Assembly: GCF_028993635.1 (NCBI RefSeq)
Contig: NZ_CP118631.1
Span: forward strand, 6,076,001 to 6,140,000
Length of the DNA: 64,000 nucleotides
DNA from: Mucilaginibacter sp. SJ
Lineage (GTDB): Bacteria > Bacteroidota > Bacteroidia > Sphingobacteriales > Sphingobacteriaceae
Reading direction: 5' to 3'
The translations under genes and the position numbers were made by a program. Of the stretch, positions 35,969-45,665 are shown in pieces; position 1 is the first letter of the stretch; each line of letters begins with the position of its first letter. Under the pieces are notes generated by a model. The model was not told where the DNA came from. It saw only the letters and a program-made list of their open reading frames with translations, and searched no databases.

Positions 35969-37351
35969 TTACCTGTCGTTTTGCTCTATGCCACTTCCCT
36001 TAATTTCATCAGGAGATATCGGCAAGACATACCGTTTATCTGATGGATCCAGTTGATAGGCCTTTCCGCCATATGACTTTGCTAACGTCTTTGCAAAACG
36101 TGAATCTTTATTCAGCCTTTTTAAATCATCCCACCGAAGCCCCCTGAATGCAAGCTCTTTGCGGCGTTCCGTCAAAACTGAACTGAGGATGTCAGGCGTG
36201 TTAGCCGTCGTCATCGCCTGAAAGGTTCCCGTCTTCCAGCGTGTTACCAACAATGTGTTCAAATCGGCGAGCGCGTCCTGGGCATTTCCTTTTCGGGCAA
36301 AGCATTCTGCCCTGATCAGGTAAAGTTCGTCTGTTGCAAGCCCTCCAAATAATTCAAGACTAAACCCGGTATATCTTCCTTTGAAGTAATTAGGATCATC
36401 CCCGCTGTAAAAAATTGTTTTGCGCAAATCCTTGGAATCATAAAGTTGATAGAGTTCGGGGCTTACGGTAAGGTTGGAGCTCAAGAACATTTGATAGGAA
36501 TTTAAATGGTCATAAAGGATAACCTCGGGATTGTTAACTGCAGGCGAGGAAGGGAACGGACTGTCTGATGTTGCATCCAGCTCATTGTAATTCAATAATG
36601 TCGAATGCAGCTTCAGTGCTGCGGAAGCATAGTTTAAAGCATTATCGTTGTCTCCTATATTAAGATAAATCCTTGCTAGCAACGCATTTGCTGCCGCTTT
36701 GACCGGGCGGCTTTGATAAGGAGCGGTAGCAGGCAATAAATTCTCAGCTTGTTTAAGATCCTTGAGAACCTGGTCGTAAACCTGCTGCACAGTTGCCCGG
36801 CCTACTTTCGCATTCACATCAGAAACAAGCCTCAAAGGTATTCCCAAATCATTGGCCGACGAGGTCTTGTCATAGTGTTTGCTGAACAGCGTGACCAGGT
36901 TATAAAAAGCAAACGACCGCCAGAATAGGGCTTCACCTTCTGTTGTATTACGTGAATCTACCGATCCCTTGACTGGGTTTGCAGTCAGGCCTTCCAATAC
37001 GATGTTGGAATAGAAAACTTGTTTGTAGGAAACATTCCAATCTAAAATTGCTTGCCCTTCATAAATATCCTTTTCCCAGAGATAAGCATTTTTCTCAATA
37101 GGGCTGCTGAAGGATTCGAGAATAACATCCGGAATTAGCGCTTCGTCTGCTGAGATCACTGTTAACCCCGGGCTTTGGTTGAATACCATAAAATTGTCCA
37201 TCAGGGACTGGAAATCAGTAGGGGTTGCCGGTACAAGCAACGATTTATCCGGTTTCTTGCCCAGATAGCCGTTTTGGCAGGATGCAAAGCTGAACAGCAA
37301 AAGCATACTCAGCGAGGTTAGATAGGTTCTGATTTTATATGGTTTTTTCAT
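35969..37351 (-). CDS. RagB/SusD-family outer-membrane lipoprotein
   Basis: The 460-aa protein has a lipoprotein signal peptide (LLLFSFASC, lipidated Cys ~25). The body contains SusD TPR-like helices (NALLARIYLNIGDNDNALNYA; a LIRAECFARKGNAQDALADLN block) and the ELAFRGLRWDDLKRL motif near the C terminus. It captures ligand on the cell surface and feeds it to SusC. It lies 30 nt downstream of susC in an operon with the TlpA-like gene. Confidence 0.9.
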   Translation of the reverse strand: MKKPYKIRTYLTSLSMLLLFSFASCQNGYLGKKPDKSLLVPATPTDFQSLMDNFMVFNQSPGLTVISADEALIPDVILESFSSPIEKNAYLWEKDIYEGQAILDWNVSYKQVFYSNIVLEGLTANPVKGSVDSRNTTEGEALFWRSFAFYNLVTLFSKHYDKTSSANDLGIPLRLVSDVNAKVGRATVQQVYDQVLKDLKQAENLLPATAPYQSRPVKAAANALLARIYLNIGDNDNALNYASAALKLHSTLLNYNELDATSDSPFPSSPAVNNPEVILYDHLNSYQMFLSSNLTVSPELYQLYDSKDLRKTIFYSGDDPNYFKGRYTGFSLELFGGLATDELYLIRAECFARKGNAQDALADLNTLLVTRWKTGTFQAMTTANTPDILSSVLTERRKELAFRGLRWDDLKRLNKDSRFAKTLAKSYGGKAYQLDPSDKRYVLPISPDEIKGSGIEQNDR

Positions 37352-37381
37352 TCGATAAGTGGTTAAATTGTTGACAAATGG

Positions 37382-40300
37382 TTAAAAATCCGCTTTGATT
37401 CCCAGGGAAAAGGTTTTTACCGGTGGATAAGCCGTTGTTGGGTAATCCGGATCAAATTTCGTTTTGGTCGCTTTCCATATGATCCCGAGATTGTTTGCAT
37501 AAAAATAGACGGACATTTGTCTTACCGGCAGGCTTTTAAGGGCTACTTTATCCAATGCGTAGGAAAGGGATATATCCTGTAAGCGGATGTTGTCGCCTTT
37601 CTCGGCGAGCGCTGCTGAATAATTATAAAAATTATCCCTGCTGCTATTAAACCCGGCTGGCTGAGAGGGCACCTTCGTGCGGTTTTCATCGCCCGGATGT
37701 TGCCAGCGTTGACTATACAGGCCCGCATAATATCCCTGCCCGGTCAGGATGGAATTATATGCGATACCCGGTTGCCTGAAATAATACCCGAAGCGGTAAG
37801 TCACATTCGCAGATAACGAGAATTGACCGAAACTAAAGGTATTCCGAAGTGCACCATAAGTCGTTGGTCTCGCTGCTCCGATAAACTGGAGGCTATCTGC
37901 TGTGGATGAACTAATGATCTGCGCGTAGCTTTTACTTATTTTTCCATTAAGATATCCTTGAGGGTCACCGGTCTGCGGATCAAGTCCAGCCCATTTATAA
38001 CCATACAATGCATAGAACGGGCGACCCTGCATAGGGAAAACCTGACTTTCGCTTAAACCCAGTGTACTCAGCGCATCCTGTTTGAAAGCGTAATTCGTAA
38101 CCTTGTCGGTTACATGACTGAACAATAAAGTTGTTTGCCATTTGAAGTTGCCTGTAAAATTACGGCTGTTAATCGTCACATCTATCCCGCGGCCGCTCGT
38201 ATTAGCGGTATTGCCTCGAAAAGTGCTTATACCGGTAGATGGTGCGAAAGCGATGTCTCCGATCAGATCGATTCCGCGTTTCCAATATGGCTCGATAGTG
38301 CCGCTAACCCTGTTGCCCGTTGTTTCAAAGTCGAGTCCGGCATTGATAACCCGGACGCGTTCCCAGCGCAGATCGGGGTTAGGAGGATTCCGGACCTGTG
38401 CATAAACTGTGTTTATCGGATTGCCGTCAAGATATTGCGCGGTGGTGTAGGCAGAAAGGGACTTGTTGACATTTCCGTTGTATCCATAGGTAAGTCTCAG
38501 TTTGAAATAGGGTAACCAGTCTAACCTGTAAAAACGTTCCCGGTCGATGTTCCAGCTTAACCCTGCTGAATACAACGGAACTCCCTGCTGATTGGCGTTC
38601 ACCCCAAAAAGATTACTGCGGTCTCGCCGCACACTGGCCGAAAGGGTGTATTTATAGGCATAAGTATAAGCTGCGTTAGCATAATAAGAAATGTTCCTGT
38701 CGGTTAAATCCGTGAAGCTGTCAAAATAAGGGACGGGAACCTCGTTTCCGGGGGCAGCATATTGCGGAAAAGGCGTGATATAGTTAACTGGCAGCGCAGT
38801 TGCGTGCGCATCGTCGTAGCCATATTCGCGGTTACTGTTTGATACAGTATGGAGGCTCCGGATTTCATACCCTGCAATTGCATTGACTTGATGCTTATCT
38901 TGCCAGTTGCGGTTGAAATTGAATTGCCCCCGCAAGCTTTGGCTGGAAACGGAAATATTCGCTATATCCAGAATTCCGCCCTGGGGAATTCCGTATGTTA
39001 GTGCCCCGGTTTCATCCACCTGTGTATAGCTATTGATCAAATCCCTGGCATAGTAGGTATCCGCACCCTGCAGATTTCGTCCCGTGGTAAGTGTATGTCC
39101 ATATTGATATAAAACGGAAGCCGATAAATCATTGGTGATTTTGTAATTCAACGCGGTGTTTAACCTATAGTCTGTCAGCCTAACCGTATTGTCGGCCAGT
39201 CGCAATTCATCAAGAGCACGATAGCCCCAGTCCAGCAGACCTGCGTTTTGCGCGCCATCGATAAACGCCAGCCTATGATCGTGGGCTATGGCGAGCGGAT
39301 TTCCTGAGGCGTCCGCAAGCGTCGCATACGGGTATAAGGTATTGCCGGCACCGGTTTTCAGGCCAATCAGGCCTGTTCCGCCGTTGCCTTGCTGCCGGCT
39401 GCTTTCGGTCAAATAAAAGGCAGTCGTCAATTCCAGCTTTCTTTTCAGCATGGCTACAGTTTGGCTGGCGTTTAGGGTATAGCGCTGGTAGCCATTGGTT
39501 GTTAAATTCTCCCGGTTATGGTCATAGCCGCCTCCTACGAAAAAACGTTGATTATCACCGCCGCCACTCAGGTTTAAGGCGTATTGCTGGTTGATGCTTT
39601 TCTGATAGAAGTATTTTTGAAAATCATTCCGGACATCCAGTCCACGCAAAGCATCGATTTGCCGGTTCATTTCCTCTGTGCTAAGTTTACCGTCGCGTCC
39701 GGCAATCAATAATTCTACCACCGGGGTAAGGGCAGGATGATTATACCCGTTCTCCTGGTTTCTGTAATACCCTCTTGCAAATACCGTTTTTTCTACGTCG
39801 ATAAAGTCCGAGGCCGACATGCGAGGTTGGTAAAATGCATTTGGTTTGTCGCCAACAGTCGTATTGGCATTGAACGACACACGCAATGGCTGTTTATAGG
39901 CTGCTTTTTTAGTAGTGATAACAATTACGCCGTTACCTGCCCGCGATCCCCATATTGACGCGGCTGCCGCGTCTTTCAATACGGAAATGCTCTCCACATC
40001 ATTCGGATTGATATTATTGATATTGCCATCGTATGGAAAATTATCGATGACGATGAGCGGATTTGCATTGCCATAGATGGTGTTTTGTCCCCGAATGCTC
40101 AGTTGATTGGCATTTGCGGATTTTCCCTTGTTAAAAAGTAAACCGGGGGTAACGTCTTCCAACCTGTCAATAATTCCGGTACTTACACGCCGGTTTAATA
40201 GCTTGTTATCAACCTGTACGAAAGAACCGGTAGCCCTTTCGGCAGGTATCGACTGGTAACCCGTAGATACGACAACTTCTTTCAGCTCAGCAGCCGATGA

Positions 40301-40657
40301 GTTTAGCGTTATATACAGCGGTTGCCTTCCGTTTGACAGTACGTTAACCTCAAGAGGCGAATAGCCGATATAGGAAATGATCAACGTAACCTTGCCTGAG
40401 ATTTTTATGGAGAAATCACCCGCGGTATCAGTTAATGCAGTCTGCCCTCCGTCCTTTACTTTTATCGTTGCCCCATGTAGCGGAACACCTGCTTCTGTTG
40501 CCACATGGCCGCGCACCGTTCTATCCTGGGCAAAACTGCGCAGCGGAATTATGGTGATGAGAAAGCTTATTACAAATAAGGAGGCGAAATATCCGCTACA
40601 GATTAACGGGGCCTGAGGCTTTCGATCTTTAATATTATTAAGCATTTGGATCTTCAT
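37382..40657 (-). CDS. SusC/RagA-family TonB-dependent transporter
   Basis: The protein is 1091 aa from the ATG at 40657 (MKIQMLNN); the ORF opens at 40708 inside the TlpA gene end. It has a signal peptide ending FAQ, then a carboxypeptidase-like beta-sandwich (VRGHVATEAGVPLHGATIKV) and a plug with the LSIRGQNTIYGNANPL and VLKDAAAASIWGSRAGNG blocks. The TonB-dependent 22-strand barrel follows. It imports ligand with SusD. Its placement in a lanthipeptide region is common in Bacteroidota and may reflect peptide export or import. Confidence 0.9.
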   Translation of the reverse strand: MKIQMLNNIKDRKPQAPLICSGYFASLFVISFLITIIPLRSFAQDRTVRGHVATEAGVPLHGATIKVKDGGQTALTDTAGDFSIKISGKVTLIISYIGYSPLEVNVLSNGRQPLYITLNSSAAELKEVVVSTGYQSIPAERATGSFVQVDNKLLNRRVSTGIIDRLEDVTPGLLFNKGKSANANQLSIRGQNTIYGNANPLIVIDNFPYDGNINNINPNDVESISVLKDAAAASIWGSRAGNGVIVITTKKAAYKQPLRVSFNANTTVGDKPNAFYQPRMSASDFIDVEKTVFARGYYRNQENGYNHPALTPVVELLIAGRDGKLSTEEMNRQIDALRGLDVRNDFQKYFYQKSINQQYALNLSGGGDNQRFFVGGGYDHNRENLTTNGYQRYTLNASQTVAMLKRKLELTTAFYLTESSRQQGNGGTGLIGLKTGAGNTLYPYATLADASGNPLAIAHDHRLAFIDGAQNAGLLDWGYRALDELRLADNTVRLTDYRLNTALNYKITNDLSASVLYQYGHTLTTGRNLQGADTYYARDLINSYTQVDETGALTYGIPQGGILDIANISVSSQSLRGQFNFNRNWQDKHQVNAIAGYEIRSLHTVSNSNREYGYDDAHATALPVNYITPFPQYAAPGNEVPVPYFDSFTDLTDRNISYYANAAYTYAYKYTLSASVRRDRSNLFGVNANQQGVPLYSAGLSWNIDRERFYRLDWLPYFKLRLTYGYNGNVNKSLSAYTTAQYLDGNPINTVYAQVRNPPNPDLRWERVRVINAGLDFETTGNRVSGTIEPYWKRGIDLIGDIAFAPSTGISTFRGNTANTSGRGIDVTINSRNFTGNFKWQTTLLFSHVTDKVTNYAFKQDALSTLGLSESQVFPMQGRPFYALYGYKWAGLDPQTGDPQGYLNGKISKSYAQIISSSTADSLQFIGAARPTTYGALRNTFSFGQFSLSANVTYRFGYYFRQPGIAYNSILTGQGYYAGLYSQRWQHPGDENRTKVPSQPAGFNSSRDNFYNYSAALAEKGDNIRLQDISLSYALDKVALKSLPVRQMSVYFYANNLGIIWKATKTKFDPDYPTTAYPPVKTFSLGIKADF

Positions 40658-40682
40658 TCGTTTATAGTTTAGGTATTTGTAG

Positions 40683-41999
40683 TTAAGGTTTTGAATTGGG
40701 CGCGTCACGTATTACCACCATTTCAAGGTCTGCAAGCCGCTCCTCGAAACGGAGGTCATATTTGGCCAGTTCCCGGTTCACTTCATCAAGTTTGGTCAGG
40801 TTCCCGGTGAGTTGCAGGTCCGCCTTATCCATATATCCCGTTTCGTCTTTAAGTGGTAATGGGTGATATTGCAAGGGTAATTGCATTCTGCTGATGAATA
40901 CGCGCAGGTAGCAGTTGGTAAACCTGGCCCCGAACGCGTCCTGTTCCACGGCAGGTTTCTGGCCGGTTGATTTTAACTTGTCCATATTGGAAGTACGGAC
41001 TAATGCGAGGCATTTCACCTTCCTTGTTTCTAATGACGCAGTGTATTTGGTAAAATGGCCACTTAATTTCTCCCTCAAAATCTGGTAGGATTTCTTTCTG
41101 AGGCTGTCGGGCAAAATAAGTTCAACACAATATCCATTGCCCTTTTTTAACCAATCCCTAAAGTCATCGCTTTTTAAATTCCCGGCAGTAAGCCCCGTCG
41201 TATCGACAACTTCAAATGCGATCTCTTTCGGTTGTTTTGAATATGCAAGAAGGTATAACTCTGGTATCGTTTGATTACGCGCGGTTATGCGTCTGTCTTC
41301 ACCTTCTCCGTCTATCATGGTATTATTATAATACCCCCTGCCAACACCTGTGATGTATCCGCTAACTGCAAATGATACATCCGCGCTTTCTTCGGTAGGT
41401 GCAATCAATAGGTTCGAATCATGGTCGTAATTGTTAACTTCGTCTTCCTTCACTTTAAGGGAGGCATCGCCACCTTGCAGAAAACGGTTGATTACTTCAT
41501 TGCTTAGTGCGCGTTGATCGGTAATAGCTTTGACGATGCCATCGGGCCCTATCCATACGAGGTGAGGCAGCTCTGAATGCGGAAACAATTTCCCAAGTTC
41601 AGTATCTCCCATAACACCCGGAAGTTGCTCTTTAATGCCGCGCTCTTTTGCAAGCCTGCCCAAAAAAGTTTCAACCTCCGTTTTGCTTTGATACGCTACA
41701 GGCATAATCTGTAGCTTTTCTTTATAAGCATCCTGAAGGCCGTTCATTTTCGATATCATGTCCACACAGGGAACACACCATGTAGCCCAGAAATCCAGGA
41801 TCAATAGTTTGCCGCGATAATCGGATATACGGGCTTCTGATTTTCCATTATTGTTTGTCAATCCCTTGATGATGATATCAGGAACCTTGTCGCCGGGTTG
41901 AAGGCCGTTAATTTTGTTATAAAATGTATATGATTTATCCCTGGCGCTTGCGTTCAAAAAAAGGCAAAGCGCTGCCAGGAAGCTTAAATAGTGCTTCAT
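40683..41999 (-). CDS. TlpA-like thioredoxin-fold protein
   Basis: The 438-aa protein has a signal peptide (1-19) and a TlpA/AhpC-type thioredoxin domain with WCVPC (Cys75, Cys78) in FWATWCVPCVDM. A C-terminal ~200-residue domain (LYLLAYSKQPKEI onward, GNGYCVELILP) resembles DUF3738-type tails. It is periplasmic and likely acts on disulfides of secreted Cys-containing peptides. It heads the susC-susD operon (25-nt gap to susC). Confidence 0.85.
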   Translation of the reverse strand: MKHYLSFLAALCLFLNASARDKSYTFYNKINGLQPGDKVPDIIIKGLTNNNGKSEARISDYRGKLLILDFWATWCVPCVDMISKMNGLQDAYKEKLQIMPVAYQSKTEVETFLGRLAKERGIKEQLPGVMGDTELGKLFPHSELPHLVWIGPDGIVKAITDQRALSNEVINRFLQGGDASLKVKEDEVNNYDHDSNLLIAPTEESADVSFAVSGYITGVGRGYYNNTMIDGEGEDRRITARNQTIPELYLLAYSKQPKEIAFEVVDTTGLTAGNLKSDDFRDWLKKGNGYCVELILPDSLRKKSYQILREKLSGHFTKYTASLETRKVKCLALVRTSNMDKLKSTGQKPAVEQDAFGARFTNCYLRVFISRMQLPLQYHPLPLKDETGYMDKADLQLTGNLTKLDEVNRELAKYDLRFEERLADLEMVVIRDAPNSKP

Positions 42000-42039
42000 G
42001 AAAAATGAATTTAAGAATGAAAAAATCCGAGGGTTTTAC

Positions 42040-42342
42040 CTAACCTGCGATACCGTCACCACTTTCTTTTTCGCGTTTGCAAATGGGACAACGCGATGGC
42101 GGTTCATCTATCAAATCGTCAAGCGCTTCTACTAAAGCAATTAAATGATCAAAAAGGTCTGCAGCATCGTCGGCTGCTAATGTTTGTTGAGTGGTAAATT
42201 TAGGGTTACCGGCCATAACGGACATCGCTTTCCACAGTGAAACTTTAACTTCATCAGCAGGGTACTTACTAAAAAATACGCGTAGTACCTGATCAGGTGT
42301 GCGCACATTAAAATCTTTTAGGTCTACTACGATTCCGCTCAT
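42040..42342 (-). CDS. Hypothetical protein with C-terminal CxxC
   Basis: The 100-aa protein is acidic and helical, with a single CPIC near the C terminus that could be half a zinc site or a redox pair. It lies 40 nt upstream of the TlpA gene on the same strand and probably shares its transcript. No family recognised. Confidence 0.55.
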   Translation of the reverse strand: MSGIVVDLKDFNVRTPDQVLRVFFSKYPADEVKVSLWKAMSVMAGNPKFTTQQTLAADDAADLFDHLIALVEALDDLIDEPPSRCPICKREKESGDGIAG

Positions 42343-42430
42343 GATTGATTAAAAAAGTTTGGGTAAAATTAGGCAAAGCGATGCCAATAGAGGCAAATTA
42401 CTTTGCTCTTGAATTAGGTAAAAAGAAAAA

Positions 42431-42477
42431 TGAAACGGCAGCCGGCTCGATTAACTATTAACTGGGCTGCCGTTTCA
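42431..42477 (-). terminator. Strong hairpin with minus-strand U tract
   Basis: TGAAACGGCAGCC (42431-42443) pairs with GGCTGCCGTTTCA (42465-42477), 13 bp with a 21-nt loop. On the minus strand the stem is followed by a T-rich run (complement of 42420-42430). It would end a leftward transcript that covers the structured element at 42674-42774. Confidence 0.6.
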
Positions 42478-42673
42478 ATAAATCATTCGGGAGATTTGAA
42501 AATGTTTTTGATGGGGTCTTGAAGAGAAAAAGAGATAAGATTTTTATTAACATTCAAGACATATTGCCTTGCTTTTCCTAAAAAGTAAAGATTATTCAGT
42601 TCAAGATTGTTAAGAAATTTTTGCATACTCGTATCAATTTTGAATGAAAACGAGTCTCAATTTGGCAAAAGTA

Positions 42674-42774
42674 TAATGGATGGACTTCACTGCTTTTGCG
42701 CAAGGTACCGCCAGGAACCCCTACCTTTTTACGGGTAGTCGACCACAAAAGACTTAAGTGAAGCCCATCCATTA
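42674..42774 (-). ncRNA. Long-stem structured element, possible small RNA
   Basis: Arms 42674-42691 and 42757-42774 pair over 18 bp with one mismatch. An inner stem CTTTTG (42693-42698) / CAAAAG (42746-42751) follows. Then come two short hairpins, GGT/ACC (42704-42719) and CTACC/GGTAG (42721-42738). The total looks like a multi-branched RNA or folded ssDNA. Strand is inferred from the downstream leftward terminator. The family is not recognised. Confidence 0.4.
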
Positions 42775-43041
42775 AAATATACCTCAAAGATATAAATTTT
42801 CAGGAATGGGCGCTTTCACTTGCCTTCACGTGGTCGAAACTGGCGGTTTTAGACGTGAGACTTCGTTAGCGGATTAAATATTAAGATTGTTGTCGCTTTT
42901 TTCTAACTCATTATCCAAATGTAAGAAAATTAATTACTAAAAGTAGTATTTAATTACGATTAGTAAATAAAATATACAATAGGTAATTATTTTATGTAAA
43001 AAGGTAACTCTTCCAGACATTTAAATCAAAAAATCTACGAT

Positions 43042-43371
43042 ATGTCAATCTGGGGAGAGAATCGTGATATTGAATTAACAGTATTCGAACCGATAAAATA
43101 CCTTTTCGAAAATCATGCGGTTAAACGCATGTACCAAATAAAAGAGCTGTTGCAAGGTAAGGTGGCATCAGCAATGGGAATTAATTCTGGTAGGTATGCG
43201 GCCAAATTAGCAAATCCCGAAAAATTTACTTTGTCTGAAATTCTTCGATTCTCTTATATCGTTGATGTTGATCCGAGTCTTGTAATTAATGTTATCCAAA
43301 AAGAGGCCGAAGTTCTAAAAGCAATAAAACAAAGGGTCAAAGCGGATATTTCGAAAATGTCATTTGATTAA
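43042..43371 (+). CDS. Small HTH-like regulator
   Basis: The 109-aa protein has a central region, QGKVASAMGINSGRYAAKLA then NPEKFTLSEILRFSYIVDVDPS. It has the spacing of a Cro/XRE-like helix-turn-helix followed by the dimerisation helices. It stands 382 nt before the DUF262/HEPN pair and could bind the palindrome at 43702-43720. Confidence 0.55.
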   Translation: MSIWGENRDIELTVFEPIKYLFENHAVKRMYQIKELLQGKVASAMGINSGRYAAKLANPEKFTLSEILRFSYIVDVDPSLVINVIQKEAEVLKAIKQRVKADISKMSFD

Positions 43372-43701
43372 TATCCTTTTGTTGATTCAATGCATTTTGA
43401 CAGGTTCATGTTAAATCAATTATTACTAAAAGAGAACACTCATTTGGCTTATATAGAACGTGTGAGAAATGCAGATCAATAATTAATCGACTCAGTTTGG
43501 CCAATTATTACAACATATGCGTTCAGTGCTAATGCTCAACGATATTTGATTTGAACCAAGAAATCATTCATCAACCAAATGAAGTCAATATTTATAAACT
43601 ATTTGCCTATAATTATATAAATTATAGTTATACAGATTTACAGATTGAGCATTTTTCAACGTGATCTTCTAAATTAATAATATCTTTATTTTATAAATAC
43701 T
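43372..43701. other. AT-rich gene-free region
   Basis: No gene seen. It is very AT-rich, with short imperfect palindromes (for example around 43605-43630). It leads into the operator and promoter of the DUF262/HEPN operon. Confidence 0.3.
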
Positions 43702-43720
43702 TATTCACATAGTGTGAATA
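43702..43720. promoter_or_regulatory. Palindromic operator before DUF262/HEPN operon
   Basis: TATTCACA-TAG-TGTGAATA: two perfect 8-bp inverted arms with a 3-nt centre, 34 nt before the start at 43754. The site probably overlaps the promoter and fits repression of a toxic operon by an HTH dimer. Confidence 0.55.
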
Positions 43721-43753
43721 GTTATTTTTACTTTTAAAGAAAGCCAAAACCGT

Positions 43754-44863
43754 ATGAGGTCAGAAAATGAAATATTCGAAAATGACGATGATAGATTAGA
43801 ACTGGACATTCCGAAGGAAGAACGATATCTGAATACGTCGTCATACGATTATTCCGTAGAATTTATAGTTTCAATGATGATCGGGGAAAATCCCAAAGTC
43901 ATCTTAGAGGTTCCTTTTCAAAGACAGTACGTATGGAAGGACGATAAAGCTTCGCAACTGGTAGAATCAATAATAATGAATGTCCCGATACCTCCTATAT
44001 ATTTTGCAGAAGAGGAAGATGGAAGATGGTTAGTAATTGATGGATTGCAGCGACTGAACGCCCTTTTAAAATATTTTCAAAATGAGTATGGACTAAAGAA
44101 ACTTGATATTTTGAAAGATCTTGAAAGGATGAAAATCAAAGATTTACCTCCGAAGGCAAAATCTCTTTTAGCCAATGGACAGTTGCGGGTGAATGTTATT
44201 AAAAAAGATAGCCATCAGGATATTAAGTATGACATTTTCATGAGACTAAATAAAGGTGCAGTAACATTAAATTACCAGGAATTAAGAAACTGCTTATATC
44301 GCGGCTCGTTAAACGATCTAGCTAAGGAAATTGTGCAAAGCAATAGCAATCTTCTTTCCATTTTAAATTTGAGAACACCTCAAAGCCGATTTCTCGATGT
44401 CGAATTTGTAATAAGAATATTTGCGATGCTGTCAAATTTGGATGTTGATGAAAATGGAGACTATTATTTAAAAGGATATACAGGACGACTCGTCACTTAT
44501 ATAAATAATTACATGAGCGTCAACAGAAAAATGCCAATTGAGTCAATTAAAAAGTTACACTCAACATTTAATGAAACTTTAAATAAAGTAGTGGTGGTGT
44601 TTGGCACGGATAAAGCCTTCAGAGATATTTCTGAAAATAAATCAAAGGTGAATAAAGCTCTTGCTGATTGTATAGTCTTAGCATTTTCTTTGTTTGATGA
44701 AGATAAATTGAAGGCAAATAAGGCAAGTATTCAAAAGCATCTTGTAAGGTTGCTAAATAATGATCAGAAGTTTAAGTCTTCCATTTCTTTAAGAACGTCA
44801 GATAAAGATGTAATGAATTATCGAATTGATAAATGGATTAAGACTTTAAAGGATGCCTTATGA
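43754..44863 (+). CDS. DUF262 domain protein (partner of HEPN)
   Basis: The 369-aa protein has the DUF262 motifs VPFQRQYVWKDDKASQLVES, then WLVIDGLQRLNALLKYF and IFMRLNKGAVTLNYQELRN. The usual DGQQR is DGLQR here. No HNH/DUF1524 part is present, so another protein must supply the effector. The following HEPN gene overlaps its end by 11 nt, which argues for a two-component toxin/defence module. Confidence 0.85.
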   Translation: MRSENEIFENDDDRLELDIPKEERYLNTSSYDYSVEFIVSMMIGENPKVILEVPFQRQYVWKDDKASQLVESIIMNVPIPPIYFAEEEDGRWLVIDGLQRLNALLKYFQNEYGLKKLDILKDLERMKIKDLPPKAKSLLANGQLRVNVIKKDSHQDIKYDIFMRLNKGAVTLNYQELRNCLYRGSLNDLAKEIVQSNSNLLSILNLRTPQSRFLDVEFVIRIFAMLSNLDVDENGDYYLKGYTGRLVTYINNYMSVNRKMPIESIKKLHSTFNETLNKVVVVFGTDKAFRDISENKSKVNKALADCIVLAFSLFDEDKLKANKASIQKHLVRLLNNDQKFKSSISLRTSDKDVMNYRIDKWIKTLKDAL

Positions 44864-45512
44864 TTTTCTAGCAACTGATGATACTGTAAGATCATTCAGT
44901 GACATTGATTTGTTAATTAACTATGCTACAATAGAACGAGATAATGGCCACGAAGATAGGCGAAAGTTATTTCTAAAGCTCGCCATTGTTTCGTCTGTAA
45001 CAAAATTTCAAGTTTTCATTGAATCGGTATTAAAAGAATATCTTTATCATTTAAAAAGTTGCCAAAAAAACTATTCAGAGGTTTCGATTCATTTACGCCT
45101 AAATGCTCTGAAACTGTATACTTCGTCAACTATTATACATAAAAACTTAGAAAACCCAGAGGGTTACAACAGGGATAAGTTAACAGAGGTTAAACGTTAT
45201 GCTGATCAAGCGCTAAAAATCTGTAATGATAATTTAATTATTGCTGATGAAATCACGATAGAAACAAAATTCCCAATGGGAAAGACGGGGCTGTCAGAAC
45301 TCTCCAAATTGTTTAGGCAAATTAATGGGGAGGATATCTTTGCAAATCCACCGTTCGATATTAATCGCCTAAATGAAATACTTGGGCGTAGGCATGCCAT
45401 TGTTCACGAGGATTCAAATCCACAAGTTACTGAACAAACGGTCCAAAATTATAGAAATTACTTAGTGTTGGTTATCGAATACGTTGATCAGTATCTTGCA
45501 AATTATAAATGA
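44853..45512 (+). CDS. HEPN-domain protein (MAE_28990/MAE_18760-like)
   Basis: The 219-aa protein is all-helical, with the HEPN ribonuclease motif RHAIVH (R-x4-H) near residue 178, in the context GRRHAIVHEDSNP. HEPN proteins of this group are often encoded next to DUF262 genes and cut RNA or act as toxins. Overlap with the DUF262 gene supports a complex. It is followed by a 150-nt gap and a convergent SIR2 gene. Confidence 0.8.
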   Translation: MPYDFLATDDTVRSFSDIDLLINYATIERDNGHEDRRKLFLKLAIVSSVTKFQVFIESVLKEYLYHLKSCQKNYSEVSIHLRLNALKLYTSSTIIHKNLENPEGYNRDKLTEVKRYADQALKICNDNLIIADEITIETKFPMGKTGLSELSKLFRQINGEDIFANPPFDINRLNEILGRRHAIVHEDSNPQVTEQTVQNYRNYLVLVIEYVDQYLANYK

Positions 45513-45665
45513 ATTTTGGGACGAAATTTTCGTTGATGAACAATATTATACCAAGCGATAGATTATAATTAGTGTAGAGAGGGGGGTGATAGATTATCGA
45601 ATTTGGAATTTATGAAATATAAAAGATTTGATTAAAAGTCGAAGAGGGCAAAAGCTTCGACTGAT

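Larger units (their letters stand above)
42343..43041. other. 700-nt gap with terminator and structured element
   Basis: No convincing gene; a 63-codon minus-strand frame at 42596-42787 runs through the structured element and is not believed. The region holds a minus-strand terminator (42431-42477), the long-stem element (42674-42774) and an AT-rich promoter-like tract before 43042. Confidence 0.4.

Noticed and set aside
42596..42787. 63-aa minus-strand frame
   Set aside because: It runs through both arms of the structured element at 42674-42774 and looks random.
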